Assembly: GCF_023516455.1 (NCBI RefSeq)
Contig: NZ_JAMGBA010000004.1
Location: forward strand, 1 to 64,000
Reading direction: 5' to 3'
Origin: Sphingomonas caseinilytica
GTDB lineage: Bacteria; Pseudomonadota; Alphaproteobacteria; Sphingomonadales; Sphingomonadaceae
DNA length: 64,000 nt
Below are positions 32,529 to 41,255 of the stretch, one piece after another; the first letter of the stretch is position 1; each line of letters starts with the position of its first letter. The position numbers were made by a program, and so were the translations under genes. The notes below the pieces were generated by a model. The model did not search any database. It saw nothing but the letters and a program-made list of their open reading frames with translations, and was not told the DNA's origin.

Positions 32529-32959
32529 CCGACACCATTGAACAGCCGACCCCGAAGCTGGGCCGCCAAATGCCCAGCCTTGGCACCGATCCTCACTCGG
32601 TTCGTCAGCGGGTTGAGGCGATGGAGAAGGTGCTGGAACGGATGTTCGTCATCCCGGGCATCAACAAGCCGGTCGGACTCGATGTCATCCTCGACATCAT
32701 ACCCGGCATCGGAACGATCAGCGCCGCCGCGCTAGGCAGCTACATCGCCTGGGAAGCGCGGAACCTGGGCATGTCGAAATGGCAGATCGCGCGGATGGGC
32801 GGGAACATCGGTTTCGACATGCTGCTCGGCCTTATTCCCTGGATCGGCGCGATCCCTGACCTCTTCTTCCAGTCGAACACGCGCAATCTGCGGATCATCA
32901 AGCGGCACCTGGACAAGCACCACCCGCATACGAAAACGATCGACGTGCAGCCGCGCTAA
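32525..32959 (+). CDS. DUF4112 family membrane-associated protein
   Basis: 144 aa from a TTG at 32525 that overlaps the upstream TGA. GGAGG six bases before it supports this start over the ATG at 32570. The DUF4112 core is visible: RMFVIPGINKPVGLDVILD, IIPGIGTISAAALGSYIAW and LLGLIPWIGAIPDLFFQSN, two glycine/proline-broken hydrophobic segments that probably sit in the membrane. Function unknown. Ends convergently with ackA, overlapping by 4 bp. Confidence 0.87.
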   Translation: MTDTIEQPTPKLGRQMPSLGTDPHSVRQRVEAMEKVLERMFVIPGINKPVGLDVILDIIPGIGTISAAALGSYIAWEARNLGMSKWQIARMGGNIGFDMLLGLIPWIGAIPDLFFQSNTRNLRIIKRHLDKHHPHTKTIDVQPR

Positions 32960-34134
32960 ATCCCCAGAACCACGGCCGTCTGCCGCGCGATTACCAGCTC
33001 CTCGTCGGTCTGTACGACCCACATCGGTAGCGCTGACCCATCGGTGCTGATCAGCCCTTCGGCGCCGCCATTCCGCGCTTCATCCAGCTCCGCACCCAGC
33101 CATGCGCAACCAGCCGCGACTTCGCGCCTGGTCTTGGCGTCGCGCTGCCCGATACCACCGGTGAATACCAATCCGTCGACGCCGCCAAGCGCCGCCGCCA
33201 GCGACCCGATCTCGCGGACGATGCGATAGATGAACAGATCGATCGCTTCCCGCGCCCGCGGATCGTCGGATCCGCGCAAGGTCCGCATGTCGGATGAAAT
33301 GCCCGAAACGCCGAGCAGCCCGCATTTCTTGTAGACCAGGGTTTCGAGCGCCCTGGCATCCATGCCCTTTTCGTCCATCAGGTAGATGAGCACGCCTGGG
33401 TCGATCGAACCGCAGCGGGTCCCCATGACCAACCCCTCGACCGCCGTGAATCCCATCGTCGTTGCGACGCTCTTCCCCTTGTCGATGGCGCATACGCTTG
33501 CGCCATTGCCGAGGTGGGCGATGATGATCTTCTTGTCGGCATGATCCGGCGCAACCTCGCGCAGCCGGGAACTCACATAGTCATAGGACAGGCCGTGAAA
33601 TCCGTAGCGCTTGATGCCTTCGTCGCTGAGCTCTCGTGGCAGCGCATAGGCTTGCGCGAGATGCGGTTGGGTTTGGTGGAAGGCGGTATCGAAGCAGGCG
33701 ACCTGGGGAATGTCCGGCCGATTTTGCGCGATTGCCTTGATCGGCGCGAGATTGTGCGGCTGGTGCAGCGGCGCCAAGGGCGAAAATCCCTCGAGCACGG
33801 CGATGACCTCGGGGCTCACCTTCGCTGGGCCTGCAAATTCGGTTCCGCCATGAACCACGCGGTGGCCGACGCCGACAACGGTCGAACCTTCCGGCAAGAA
33901 CTCACGGGCGACGTCCAGTACAGACGTCATTGCTTGCGCGTGCGTGAAGCCGTCCTTCGGCCAGCTGCGCTCCACCACGTCGTTTCCGGCGCCATCGCTT
34001 GCCGATAGCGTCGGCGAAACGCCGATCTGCTCGACGGCACCGCGCAGCAGCAGGGTCTCCTCGCCCTCGCTGTCATAGAAGCCGAACTTCACGCTGGATG
34101 AGCCGGCGTTCACCACTGCGATGCACTGCGCCAT
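32956..34134 (-). CDS. ackA: Acetate kinase
   Basis: 392 aa from the ATG at 34134 (MAQCIAVVNAGSSSVKF). The longer upstream frame overlapping fabI is rejected. The acetokinase signatures VNAGSSSVKF and HRVVHGGTEF are present, with HLGNGASVCAI and RCGSIDPGVL in the ATPase core and FTGGIGQRDA near the C-terminus. It interconverts acetyl phosphate plus ADP with acetate plus ATP in the cytoplasm; propionate or butyrate may also be used. Last gene of the DUF3141-pta-fabI-ackA operon. Confidence 0.93.
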   Translation of the reverse strand: MAQCIAVVNAGSSSVKFGFYDSEGEETLLLRGAVEQIGVSPTLSASDGAGNDVVERSWPKDGFTHAQAMTSVLDVAREFLPEGSTVVGVGHRVVHGGTEFAGPAKVSPEVIAVLEGFSPLAPLHQPHNLAPIKAIAQNRPDIPQVACFDTAFHQTQPHLAQAYALPRELSDEGIKRYGFHGLSYDYVSSRLREVAPDHADKKIIIAHLGNGASVCAIDKGKSVATTMGFTAVEGLVMGTRCGSIDPGVLIYLMDEKGMDARALETLVYKKCGLLGVSGISSDMRTLRGSDDPRAREAIDLFIYRIVREIGSLAAALGGVDGLVFTGGIGQRDAKTRREVAAGCAWLGAELDEARNGGAEGLISTDGSALPMWVVQTDEELVIARQTAVVLGI

Positions 34135-34147
34135 GCTGTCTCTCCCG

Positions 34148-34924
34148 TTATCCGATGATGTTTGCGCCGCCGTCGATGTAGATTGTCCCGCCGGTGATCC
34201 GCCGGGCGAAGTCGGCCGCGAGATAGGCACAGGCGAAGCCGACATCGTCGATGTCGACCAGCTCGTGCAGCGGCGATCTCGCGACTGCGTCGTTGAGTAG
34301 GTGCTCGAAATCCTTGATGCCCGACGCCGCCCGGGTTTTGAGGGGACCGGGCGAGATGGCGTGCACGCGAATGTTTTGGGGGCCCAGCTCAAAGGCGAGG
34401 TAACGGCAGGCCGCTTCAAGCGCTGCCTTAACCGGACCCATGACGTTGTAGTTGGTCACGACGCGGTTGGCGCCGAGGTAACTCATCGCGAACATGGTGC
34501 CGCCGTCTTTCATCAGTGGGGCGGCCAACTTCGCCATCCGGACGAAAGAGTGGCAGGATACGTCCATTGCCCGCGCGAACCCTGCGGCGGAGCAATCCAG
34601 CAGCCCGCCCTGCAGATCTTCCTTCGGCGCAAAGGCGATGGAGTGGATCAGGCTATCGAGTTTGCCCCAGCGGCTGCCGATTTCGTCGAAGACCGCCTCC
34701 AATTCGCCGGGATTTTCGACGTTGAGCGGCGCCATGATCTCGGCACCAAGCTTCTCGCCCAATGGCTCGACGTGCGGCCGCGCCTTGTCATTAAGCCAGG
34801 TGATGGCGAGGTCCGCCCCGCACGCCCGGAATGCTTCCGCGCAGCCGTAAGCAATCGACTGATCGTTCGCGACACCGACGATCAGCGACTTGTGCCCGGT
34901 CAGGATCGGCCGGACTTCAGCCAT
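34148..34924 (-). CDS. fabI: Enoyl-[acyl-carrier-protein] reductase FabI (NADH)
   Basis: 258 aa from the ATG at 34924, with AGGAG upstream. FabI-type SDR: GHKSLIVGVANDQSIAYG at the N-terminus, IHSIAFAPKEDLQGG, and the catalytic Y-x6-K in NYNVMGPVKAALEA. The C-terminus is GGTIYIDGGANIIG. It reduces trans-2-enoyl-ACP in fatty-acid elongation. Encoded 13 bp upstream of ackA in an operon with pta, an arrangement that suggests a second FabI devoted to short-chain or storage metabolism. Confidence 0.92.
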   Translation of the reverse strand: MAEVRPILTGHKSLIVGVANDQSIAYGCAEAFRACGADLAITWLNDKARPHVEPLGEKLGAEIMAPLNVENPGELEAVFDEIGSRWGKLDSLIHSIAFAPKEDLQGGLLDCSAAGFARAMDVSCHSFVRMAKLAAPLMKDGGTMFAMSYLGANRVVTNYNVMGPVKAALEAACRYLAFELGPQNIRVHAISPGPLKTRAASGIKDFEHLLNDAVARSPLHELVDIDDVGFACAYLAADFARRITGGTIYIDGGANIIG

Positions 34925-34934
34925 ACCCCCGCTC

Positions 34935-35909
34935 CTACTGGATTGCCGCCGCGGCGTCCGCGCGTCGGGCGGCGACCAGCAACTGGGCGACGGCGCAGGA
35001 AGCAAGCCGTGCCGTCTCTTCATCCGCCCTGCTGGTCAGGATGATCGGCACCTTCGCGCCAAGGACGATTCCGGCGGCGTCCGCACCAGCGAGGAATGAC
35101 AGGCTCTTGGCCAGCATATTGCCGGCCTCAAGGTCTGGCACGACCAGCACATTGGCGCGCCCCGCGACCGGGGAGCTGATCTTCTTGATCGCCGCAGCCT
35201 CCGGGCTGATCGCATTGTCGAGCGCCAGCGGTCCGTCGAGTTGCGCTCCCGTGATCTGGCCCCGGTCCGCCATCTTGCACAGGGCAGCGGCTTCAAGGGT
35301 CGAAGGGACGTCGGGATTGACGCTTTCCATGGCGCTCAGCACCGCCACACGAACTTCCTTCTGCCCCAGCGCGCGGACGAGATCGATCGCGTTCTGCGTG
35401 ATGTCGACCTTGGTCTTGAGGTCCGGCGCGATGTTCACCGCTGCGTCGGTAATGACGAGCGGCTGATCATGATCCGGCACGTCCATGATGAAGCAGTGGC
35501 TGATGCGACGGGACGTGCGAAGACCGGTGTCGCGCTTCACCACCGCACTCATGATTTCATCGGTGTGAAGGCTGCCCTTCATCAGTGCCTCGGCGCGGCC
35601 TTCGCGAACCAGCTCGACCGCCTTGGCTGCCGATTCCTGGCTGTATCCAGCGTCGACGATTTCGAAGCTGCTGATGTCCAGACCATGCTGAGCGGCAACT
35701 TCCTTGATGCGATCCTGCGGACCGACAAGGATCGGCTCGACCAGCCTCAATTTCGCTGCCTCGACGACGCTTTCCAGCGACACCTGGTCGCAAGGATGCG
35801 CCACCGCGACCTTCACCGGCTGGTGCTTCTGGGCGGTTGCGATCAGCTTGTGGAATTTCTCATGGTTATTGCGGCTGACAGGGGGGGCATCGGCCTCAAG
35901 CACGGACAT
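34935..35909 (-). CDS. Phosphate acetyl/butyryltransferase
   Basis: 324 aa from the ATG at 35909. GGAGG ends six bases before it and directly abuts the alternative ATG at 35915. PTA_PTB family: VAVAHPCDQVSLESVVEAAK, LVGPQDRIKEVA, AEALMKGSLHTDEIMSAVV, and late VLVVPDLEAGNMLAKSL and GIVLGAKVPIILTSRAD. It moves the acyl group between CoA and phosphate, supplying acyl phosphate to the kinase downstream. The short form without the N-terminal BioD-like domain resembles phosphate butyryltransferases, so acetyl versus butyryl specificity is open. Its start overlaps the end of the DUF3141 gene by 14 bp. Confidence 0.88.
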   Translation of the reverse strand: MSVLEADAPPVSRNNHEKFHKLIATAQKHQPVKVAVAHPCDQVSLESVVEAAKLRLVEPILVGPQDRIKEVAAQHGLDISSFEIVDAGYSQESAAKAVELVREGRAEALMKGSLHTDEIMSAVVKRDTGLRTSRRISHCFIMDVPDHDQPLVITDAAVNIAPDLKTKVDITQNAIDLVRALGQKEVRVAVLSAMESVNPDVPSTLEAAALCKMADRGQITGAQLDGPLALDNAISPEAAAIKKISSPVAGRANVLVVPDLEAGNMLAKSLSFLAGADAAGIVLGAKVPIILTSRADEETARLASCAVAQLLVAARRADAAAAIQ

Positions 35910-38076
35910 CGTCATCCTCCTTCTTGCTGGCCTTGGAGGCCTTCGCACCGAACAAGCTCTCCACTTCGGCCAATCGTCGCTTGGCCTCGCCCGTTGGCTC
36001 GCCAGTTGCGAAAATGATGCGCTGAATCGAACGCAACGTGCTGGCCCGCTCTTCCGGATCTCGCGGCAAGAGCTTCGGTATCGCGGCAACGGCACGCTTC
36101 TGGTCGATCTTCAGAAGCAGATACTGATCTCTTACCGCTTCCTTCAGTTGCTCCATCGTTCGCGGCCGGCCGGGCGGTTGCGCGTCATGCAGCTGCTTGA
36201 TCATCGCAAAGCCGCGCTCGTCGACCTGGCCTTGGCCCAGGCGGATGTAGCCGATTGAACGAAGCGCCGCCTCGAGAGCACCGCCCGTTTCGAACTTCGC
36301 TTCAAGCTCTTCCCGCTTCCTGGCCTGCACCTGCTCGCGAAGCGCATCGCGCTCCGGCTTGCGGCGGCTCGCTTCGTCCTTCGGATCAAGGCCGACCAGC
36401 GCTTGCAACATCGGCGAGCCATAGGTCATGTGGAAGAGCTGCTCGGTCATCGCATCGCGTGCGGCGCCGAAGGCGGACAGCGACGCACTGATGGTCGAGG
36501 CCATCGCCTTTTCGGCGGCGGCAAAGAAATTGTCGTCCGAAACGGCCTGCCGATCCTTGCGAACCTGTTCGGCCGTCTCCGCGACTAGCCTCATGCCCGG
36601 ATTCTCGTCGGAAAAGATCGAGAAGCGGACCCGGTTCGGGTGCATCTTGCGCGCCCAATCGCCAAAGCCCGGCGGCGTGACGGCGCGGACCAGTGGGCCC
36701 ATGTAGCTTTCGTACAGCCGCCGGTTGATGTCCGATACGCGATCGACCGCCGCAAACTTCAGATCATCCTCGGGGCTGTTGCCGCCCAGGGCGCGGATAT
36801 CATCCAGGGTTCGCGGCACCAGCCGGAAGAGATAGTCCCCGCCGATCAGCTCGCGATGGGCATCGTCGTCGCTGATTTCCTCGATGACCGCCTCGTAAAG
36901 GCCGGGCGGCATCAGGTCGATCATGTCCATCGAGCTGGTGAATTCGTCATGCTCGCGCGTCGCGACCTTGCCCGACACGAAAATGCCGAGATGCCCGACC
37001 GACCCGTGCACCGAATAGACGATGGTCTGGCCGTTAGCGATGAGCTCGTCATCGGTTCCGTACAGGTCGGTGATCCAGCCCAGTGCCTGTTGCGGCGGGG
37101 TGATGTTGTCGCCCCATGAGCAGAAGACGACGATCGGCGACTTGACGTTGCGAAGGTCGATCTGGACGCCGTCGGAGGTGCGGATCTCGCCGTCCGTCAG
37201 CTTGTTTCCGACGAACAGATTGTCGGCGATCCACTGCATTTCCCGCGCATTGAGCAGAACGGGGCTGCCCCACCACGTCTCGAAATCAAGGAAGCGCTCG
37301 GCCTCGGTATCGACCTTCGAATAGACGTTATACGGCTTCTCGAAAAAGGTGTTCGCGGGGTCCAGCTTCTCGAAGTTCGCAACCAAATTCGCCCCGTCGA
37401 ACGTACCTTCGCCCAAGTCGCCGGACAGGCTGGTCAGCCAGGTGCCGCCCAACATTCCTCCGGTATAGCGCATCGGATTCTTGCCATGGACGCCGGCCCA
37501 ATAGGATAGCGGCGCGCCTGCCAGAAGCAGTGGTCCAGGAATGTCAGGATGGGTGGCGGCCATGATCATCGTCTGCCAGCCGGCCTGACAGTTGCCGATG
37601 ACGGCCGGCTTGCCGGTACCCGGATGCCGGCGCGCTACCTCGCGGATGAACTCGGCCTCCGCGTTCCACACATCCTCGGTGGTCTGCTCCGGCATGGGTT
37701 CGGGCAGGAAGCCGATGAAATAGCAGGGGTGACCATTCTCCAGCGCGACGCCGATTTCGCTGTCCGTTTTCATGCCGCCGATGCCGGGACCGTGGCCCGC
37801 GCGAGGGTCGACCACCACGAACGGCCGCTTGGCCGGATCGATCTTTACGCCCTTCGGCGGCTTGATCCTGACCAGCCCATAATTGACCGGGCGCGCCAGT
37901 TTCCGGCCGTCCAGCACCACTTCGGCATCGAACTCCAGGACATTGGGCGCCGCTTTCTCCTGCTGCTCGCGATAAATATTGCCGCGCTGGCGCAGCACAT
38001 CGAGGAACAGCACCGATCGCTGCCACGCGTCGAGCAGATAGTCGTGCGCAGGACCAAGGCTCTGCGAGCCAGACAT
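35896..38076 (-). CDS. DUF3141 family protein (PhaC-like alpha/beta hydrolase domain plus helical tail)
   Basis: 726 aa from the ATG at 38076 (GGAGG eight bases upstream). An N-terminal YLLDAWQRSVLFLDVLRQRG resembles the start of polyhydroxyalkanoate synthases. An alpha/beta-hydrolase core follows with the nucleophile-elbow sequence VIGNCQAGWQTMIM, in which Cys takes the place of Ser as in PHA synthases. Later FCSWGDNITPPQQALGW and HGSVGHLGIFVSGKVA hold the probable Asp and His. The C-terminal 250 residues are charged and helical. DUF3141 proteins are commonly encoded with phosphotransacylase, acyl kinase and FabI, as here. Enzymatic activity is unproven. Confidence 0.87.
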   Translation of the reverse strand: MSGSQSLGPAHDYLLDAWQRSVLFLDVLRQRGNIYREQQEKAAPNVLEFDAEVVLDGRKLARPVNYGLVRIKPPKGVKIDPAKRPFVVVDPRAGHGPGIGGMKTDSEIGVALENGHPCYFIGFLPEPMPEQTTEDVWNAEAEFIREVARRHPGTGKPAVIGNCQAGWQTMIMAATHPDIPGPLLLAGAPLSYWAGVHGKNPMRYTGGMLGGTWLTSLSGDLGEGTFDGANLVANFEKLDPANTFFEKPYNVYSKVDTEAERFLDFETWWGSPVLLNAREMQWIADNLFVGNKLTDGEIRTSDGVQIDLRNVKSPIVVFCSWGDNITPPQQALGWITDLYGTDDELIANGQTIVYSVHGSVGHLGIFVSGKVATREHDEFTSSMDMIDLMPPGLYEAVIEEISDDDAHRELIGGDYLFRLVPRTLDDIRALGGNSPEDDLKFAAVDRVSDINRRLYESYMGPLVRAVTPPGFGDWARKMHPNRVRFSIFSDENPGMRLVAETAEQVRKDRQAVSDDNFFAAAEKAMASTISASLSAFGAARDAMTEQLFHMTYGSPMLQALVGLDPKDEASRRKPERDALREQVQARKREELEAKFETGGALEAALRSIGYIRLGQGQVDERGFAMIKQLHDAQPPGRPRTMEQLKEAVRDQYLLLKIDQKRAVAAIPKLLPRDPEERASTLRSIQRIIFATGEPTGEAKRRLAEVESLFGAKASKASKKEDDDVRA

Positions 38077-38270
38077 GGATAGGCCTCCGGAATTGAACCG
38101 AAAGCATAGGCAGGGCACCGATCCGGGCCATCGGGATATGTCCTGACGCACTGCACAAATCGGCCGCATCAAAAACGGCGGAACGGCCTCAGTAACTGGC
38201 TGAGGGGGTGTTGGGGGTTCCCCCTGATATCTTGGCGCTACCCAGGGCCTATAGCTCGAACTGACGCTTT
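38077..38270. promoter_or_regulatory. Divergent promoter region between DUF3141 operon and serine dehydratase/PFL operon
   Basis: About 190 bp without a gene. It contains a G5-TT-C5 palindrome (38213-38224). I looked for an FNR/Anr box (TTGAT-N4-ATCAA), expected for a fermentative operon, and found only an isolated ATCAA (38168-38172). Promoters for both directions must lie here, but I could not place them confidently. Confidence 0.4.
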
Positions 38271-38332
38271 TCGAGGGGAGCTCTTGGACGAATTACCGTC
38301 CAGAAGGCGCCACGCGCCTCAAGCTCCCTCGG
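38271..38332 (+). ncRNA. Predicted three-way-junction leader RNA upstream of the serine dehydratase
   Basis: Three nested helices can form. P1: CGAGGG(G)AGCT (38272-38282, one bulged G) with AGCTCCCTCG (38322-38331), 10 bp. P2: TGGACG/CGTCCA (38285-38290/38297-38302), closed further by a T-G pair. P3: AGGCGC/GCGCCT (38305-38310/38314-38319). The junction strands are only one or two bases long. The ribosome-binding site (GGAGG near 38342) lies about 10 nt beyond P1. It matches no riboswitch class I recognise. There is no U-run, so any control would be translational. Confidence 0.5.
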
Positions 38333-38353
38333 TTGAAGATGGGAGGGCAGGAT

Positions 38354-39949
38354 ATGGACAGCCAATCACATAAGCGGGGACCGTTCACGCTTCCGGAACT
38401 CGATTATTCCGAGCCGCCGCAGGGATCAGATCGCCGCAGCTTCATGGTGCGCAGCGCGATGGCAACCGCAATCGGCATGCTCGGTGGGCAGGTCAATCCG
38501 CTGTTTGCGCAGGCGACTGCCGAACCGCCCCTGCAGGGCAAGGAAAATCCCGATCTTCAGGTGGTGAAGAACTCCAAGGGCCCGGTGATGACCCTGGTCG
38601 ACGAATTCTACAAGGTTGGCCCTGGACCGTCGTCCTCGCACACGATTGGGCCAATGCGGATCACCTATGATTTCTACCAGAGGGCGATCAAGCTTCCTCA
38701 ATCAACGCTCAACCAAGCCACCGCACTGAAGGTTCACCTTTATGGAAGCCTCAGCGCAACCGGCAAGGGCCACGGTACCGAACGCGCGGCCCTTGCCGGC
38801 CTGATCGGACACGAGCCGGCAACGATCGACCCGGTTGCGGTCCTCGACAAGATGGCGGCCGAGCCGGATAGGCAATATCCCGTGAAGCTCGGGACCAAGA
38901 CGATCAATGCGTCCCTGGCTGACATCATCTACGATGCCACCAAGGGCGATTTCCCGCACGCCAACACGATGACCGCCAAGCTGATGGCCGGCGACAAGGT
39001 GTTGCTGGAGCAGGAATATTATTCGGTCGGCGGCGGCTTCATCGAATGGAAGGGCTATACGCCGCCCAAGAAGAACCCGCCGAAATACCCCTACGAAACG
39101 ATCAAGGAGGTCATCGACTACACCAAGCGCGATAACATCTCGATCGCTCAGGTCGCGATGGCCAACGAAACATCGATTTCGGGTCGTAGCGAGGCGGAGA
39201 TCAATGCCTTCCTCGACAAGATCATCGGTGCCATGCGGGCGACAGTGAAGACCGGCCTCGCGGCTCCGACAAGCACGCTTCCGGGGCCGATCAAGCTGAA
39301 GACCAAGGCTCGCGACGTCTACCAGCATGCCATGAAGGAGGAGAGGCCTGCACGGCGCGGTATTGGCGTGCTGTCAGCGGCAGCCCTCGCCGGCTCCGAG
39401 GAAAATGCGCGCGGCCATCTGGTCATTACAGCACCGACCGGCGGGTCGGCGGGCGTGATGCCGGCCGTCCTTTACTCCCTCGATCAGGCCGGGGCCAAAG
39501 TATCGGACCAGAAGCTTCGCGAAGGCCTGCTTGCAGCAGCGGTGATCGGCTATCTGTGCAAGCACCACGCAACGCTCGCCGCAGCCGAAGGCGGCTGCCA
39601 GGCAGAGATCGGCGTCGCATCCGCAATGGGTGCAGCGATGGTTGCCCAGGCCATGGACGCCGATCCGCAAGTGGTCGCCAACGCAGCGGAAGGCGCTCTC
39701 GAGCACCATCTCGGCATGACCTGCGATCCGGTCGCCGGCTTCGTCCAGATTCCGTGCATTGAGCGCTGTGCGTTCGGCGCGGTCAAATCCTGGACCGGCT
39801 ACCTCATCGCGTCGAACGAGATCCCGGCCAACCGCCGCGTCGACTTCGACTCTACCGTGCAGGCGCTGGCGATCACGGCCAAGGAGATGAACGGCAAATA
39901 TAAGGAAACTTCAGAAGGCGGCCTCGCCGTCTCGTTGACCCTTTGCTGA
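38354..39949 (+). CDS. sdaA: L-serine dehydratase (iron-sulfur type) with N-terminal Tat signal
   Basis: 531 aa from the ATG at 38354, with GGAGG seven bases upstream; earlier in-frame TTG/ATG codons lack such spacing. Residues 1-54 carry a twin-arginine signal: S25-D-R27-R28-S-F-M, hydrophobic AMATAIGMLGG, and an A-x-A site at 52-54. The mature part is a single-chain type 2 serine dehydratase: GPGPSSSHTIGPM (beta domain), ITAPTGGSAGVMPAVLYS, and 4Fe-4S cysteines C415, C457 and C468, spaced 42 and 11 as in E. coli SdaA. It deaminates L-serine to pyruvate. Export of an oxygen-labile cytosolic enzyme would be unusual. First gene of the operon with MFS, pflB and pflA. Confidence 0.88.
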   Translation: MDSQSHKRGPFTLPELDYSEPPQGSDRRSFMVRSAMATAIGMLGGQVNPLFAQATAEPPLQGKENPDLQVVKNSKGPVMTLVDEFYKVGPGPSSSHTIGPMRITYDFYQRAIKLPQSTLNQATALKVHLYGSLSATGKGHGTERAALAGLIGHEPATIDPVAVLDKMAAEPDRQYPVKLGTKTINASLADIIYDATKGDFPHANTMTAKLMAGDKVLLEQEYYSVGGGFIEWKGYTPPKKNPPKYPYETIKEVIDYTKRDNISIAQVAMANETSISGRSEAEINAFLDKIIGAMRATVKTGLAAPTSTLPGPIKLKTKARDVYQHAMKEERPARRGIGVLSAAALAGSEENARGHLVITAPTGGSAGVMPAVLYSLDQAGAKVSDQKLREGLLAAAVIGYLCKHHATLAAAEGGCQAEIGVASAMGAAMVAQAMDADPQVVANAAEGALEHHLGMTCDPVAGFVQIPCIERCAFGAVKSWTGYLIASNEIPANRRVDFDSTVQALAITAKEMNGKYKETSEGGLAVSLTLC

Positions 39950-39959
39950 CGCCGTTCCG

Positions 39960-41243
39960 ATGAGCCAGGCGACCGAACGACCCGCAGTGACTCCCCTCGG
40001 CGTGGTCACCGTCGCCTGGCTCATCACCTCGATCTACTATTTCTACCAATATGCGATGCGGTCGGCGCCGGCCGTCATGGTGCCGCAGATGTCCGACGCC
40101 TTCGGGCTGACGCCTGTTGGCATCGCGTCGCTGGTCGGCCTTTTCTACTACGCCTACGCCCCGTTCAGCCTTGTTGCAGGCGTGGCGATGGATCAGGTCG
40201 GGCCGCGTGCGGTCGTACCGTTGGGGGCGGCAACGGTTGCCGTTGGTGCACTGCTTTTTTCGACCGGCGATCCAAACCTCGCCAGCATTGGCCGCTTCAT
40301 GCAGGGTGCCGGGGGTGTGTTCGCGCTCATTGGCGCCGCCTATATCGCGACGACGAACTTTCCCGCGTCCAAGGCCGCGACCTTGATCGGCGCAACGCAA
40401 ATGTTCGGAATGGCGGGCGGGTCTGCCGGGCAATTCCTTGTCGGCCCAGCCATTTCAAACGGCCTGCAGTGGGACAGCTTCTGGCTGATCATGGGGGTCA
40501 TCGGAATTCCGATCGCCATCCTGTTGTTCCTCTTCATTCCGAAGCGGCAGAAGACAGAGCGACACGGCAATTGGCTAAGCGACGCCGGAAGCGCGATGAA
40601 GACCGTGTTCTGCAATCCGCAATCGATCATCTGCGGCTTGATCTCCGGACTTTTCTTTATTCCGACCACCATCTTCGACATGGTCTGGGGCGTGCGCTTC
40701 CTCCAGGAGGCGCATGGAATGTCGTATGACGTGGCCGTCCTGCGTTCGGCCGCAGTCCCGTTCGGCTGGATCATCGGCTGTCCGCTGCTGGGCTGGATTT
40801 CCGACAAGATCGGACGGCGCAAGCCCGTCATCATCGTTGCTGGCGTTGTCCTGGCCGCCGCCATGGCGATGGGTCTTTATGGCCCCCCCGGTGTCTTCCC
40901 GCCCTATTCGATTGCGCTGGTCATGGGCATCGCTTCCGGCGCGGCGATGCTTCCCTACACCGTTATCAAGGAAGCCAACCGGCCCGAGCATGCCGGCACC
41001 GCCACCGGCGTCATCAACTTCATCAACTTCTCATTCTCCGCCTTGCTTGGCCCACTTTTCGCCGCACGCCTGATGCGGATTAGCGGCGGCGGCGACCGCG
41101 AGCTCGGCGACTATCAGCTGACCTTTATGCCCATGCTAGTTGGCATCGGCATCGCCATCCTCCTGGCCTTCCTCTTGCGCGAAACAGGAAGTCGCGCCCG
41201 CCCCGCCCAGCCATTGGGCGACCCCCTGCCTGAAGCCCGATAA
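39960..41243 (+). CDS. MFS transporter, 12 helices
   Basis: 427 aa, starting 10 bp after the serine dehydratase. Twelve hydrophobic helices in two six-helix halves. The MFS loop motif occurs as GVAMDQVGPRAVV between helices 2 and 3 and as GWISDKIGRRKPV in the second half. It resembles the organic anion / sugar-phosphate side of the superfamily. Its position between serine dehydratase and pyruvate formate-lyase suggests it carries serine, pyruvate or formate. Substrate unproven. Confidence 0.85.
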   Translation: MSQATERPAVTPLGVVTVAWLITSIYYFYQYAMRSAPAVMVPQMSDAFGLTPVGIASLVGLFYYAYAPFSLVAGVAMDQVGPRAVVPLGAATVAVGALLFSTGDPNLASIGRFMQGAGGVFALIGAAYIATTNFPASKAATLIGATQMFGMAGGSAGQFLVGPAISNGLQWDSFWLIMGVIGIPIAILLFLFIPKRQKTERHGNWLSDAGSAMKTVFCNPQSIICGLISGLFFIPTTIFDMVWGVRFLQEAHGMSYDVAVLRSAAVPFGWIIGCPLLGWISDKIGRRKPVIIVAGVVLAAAMAMGLYGPPGVFPPYSIALVMGIASGAAMLPYTVIKEANRPEHAGTATGVINFINFSFSALLGPLFAARLMRISGGGDRELGDYQLTFMPMLVGIGIAILLAFLLRETGSRARPAQPLGDPLPEAR

Positions 41244-41255
41244 GGGAGATTTGAA

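Noticed and set aside
38077-38353. FNR/Anr box for the PFL operon
   Set aside because: Only an isolated ATCAA was found; no TTGAT-N4-ATCAA arrangement.
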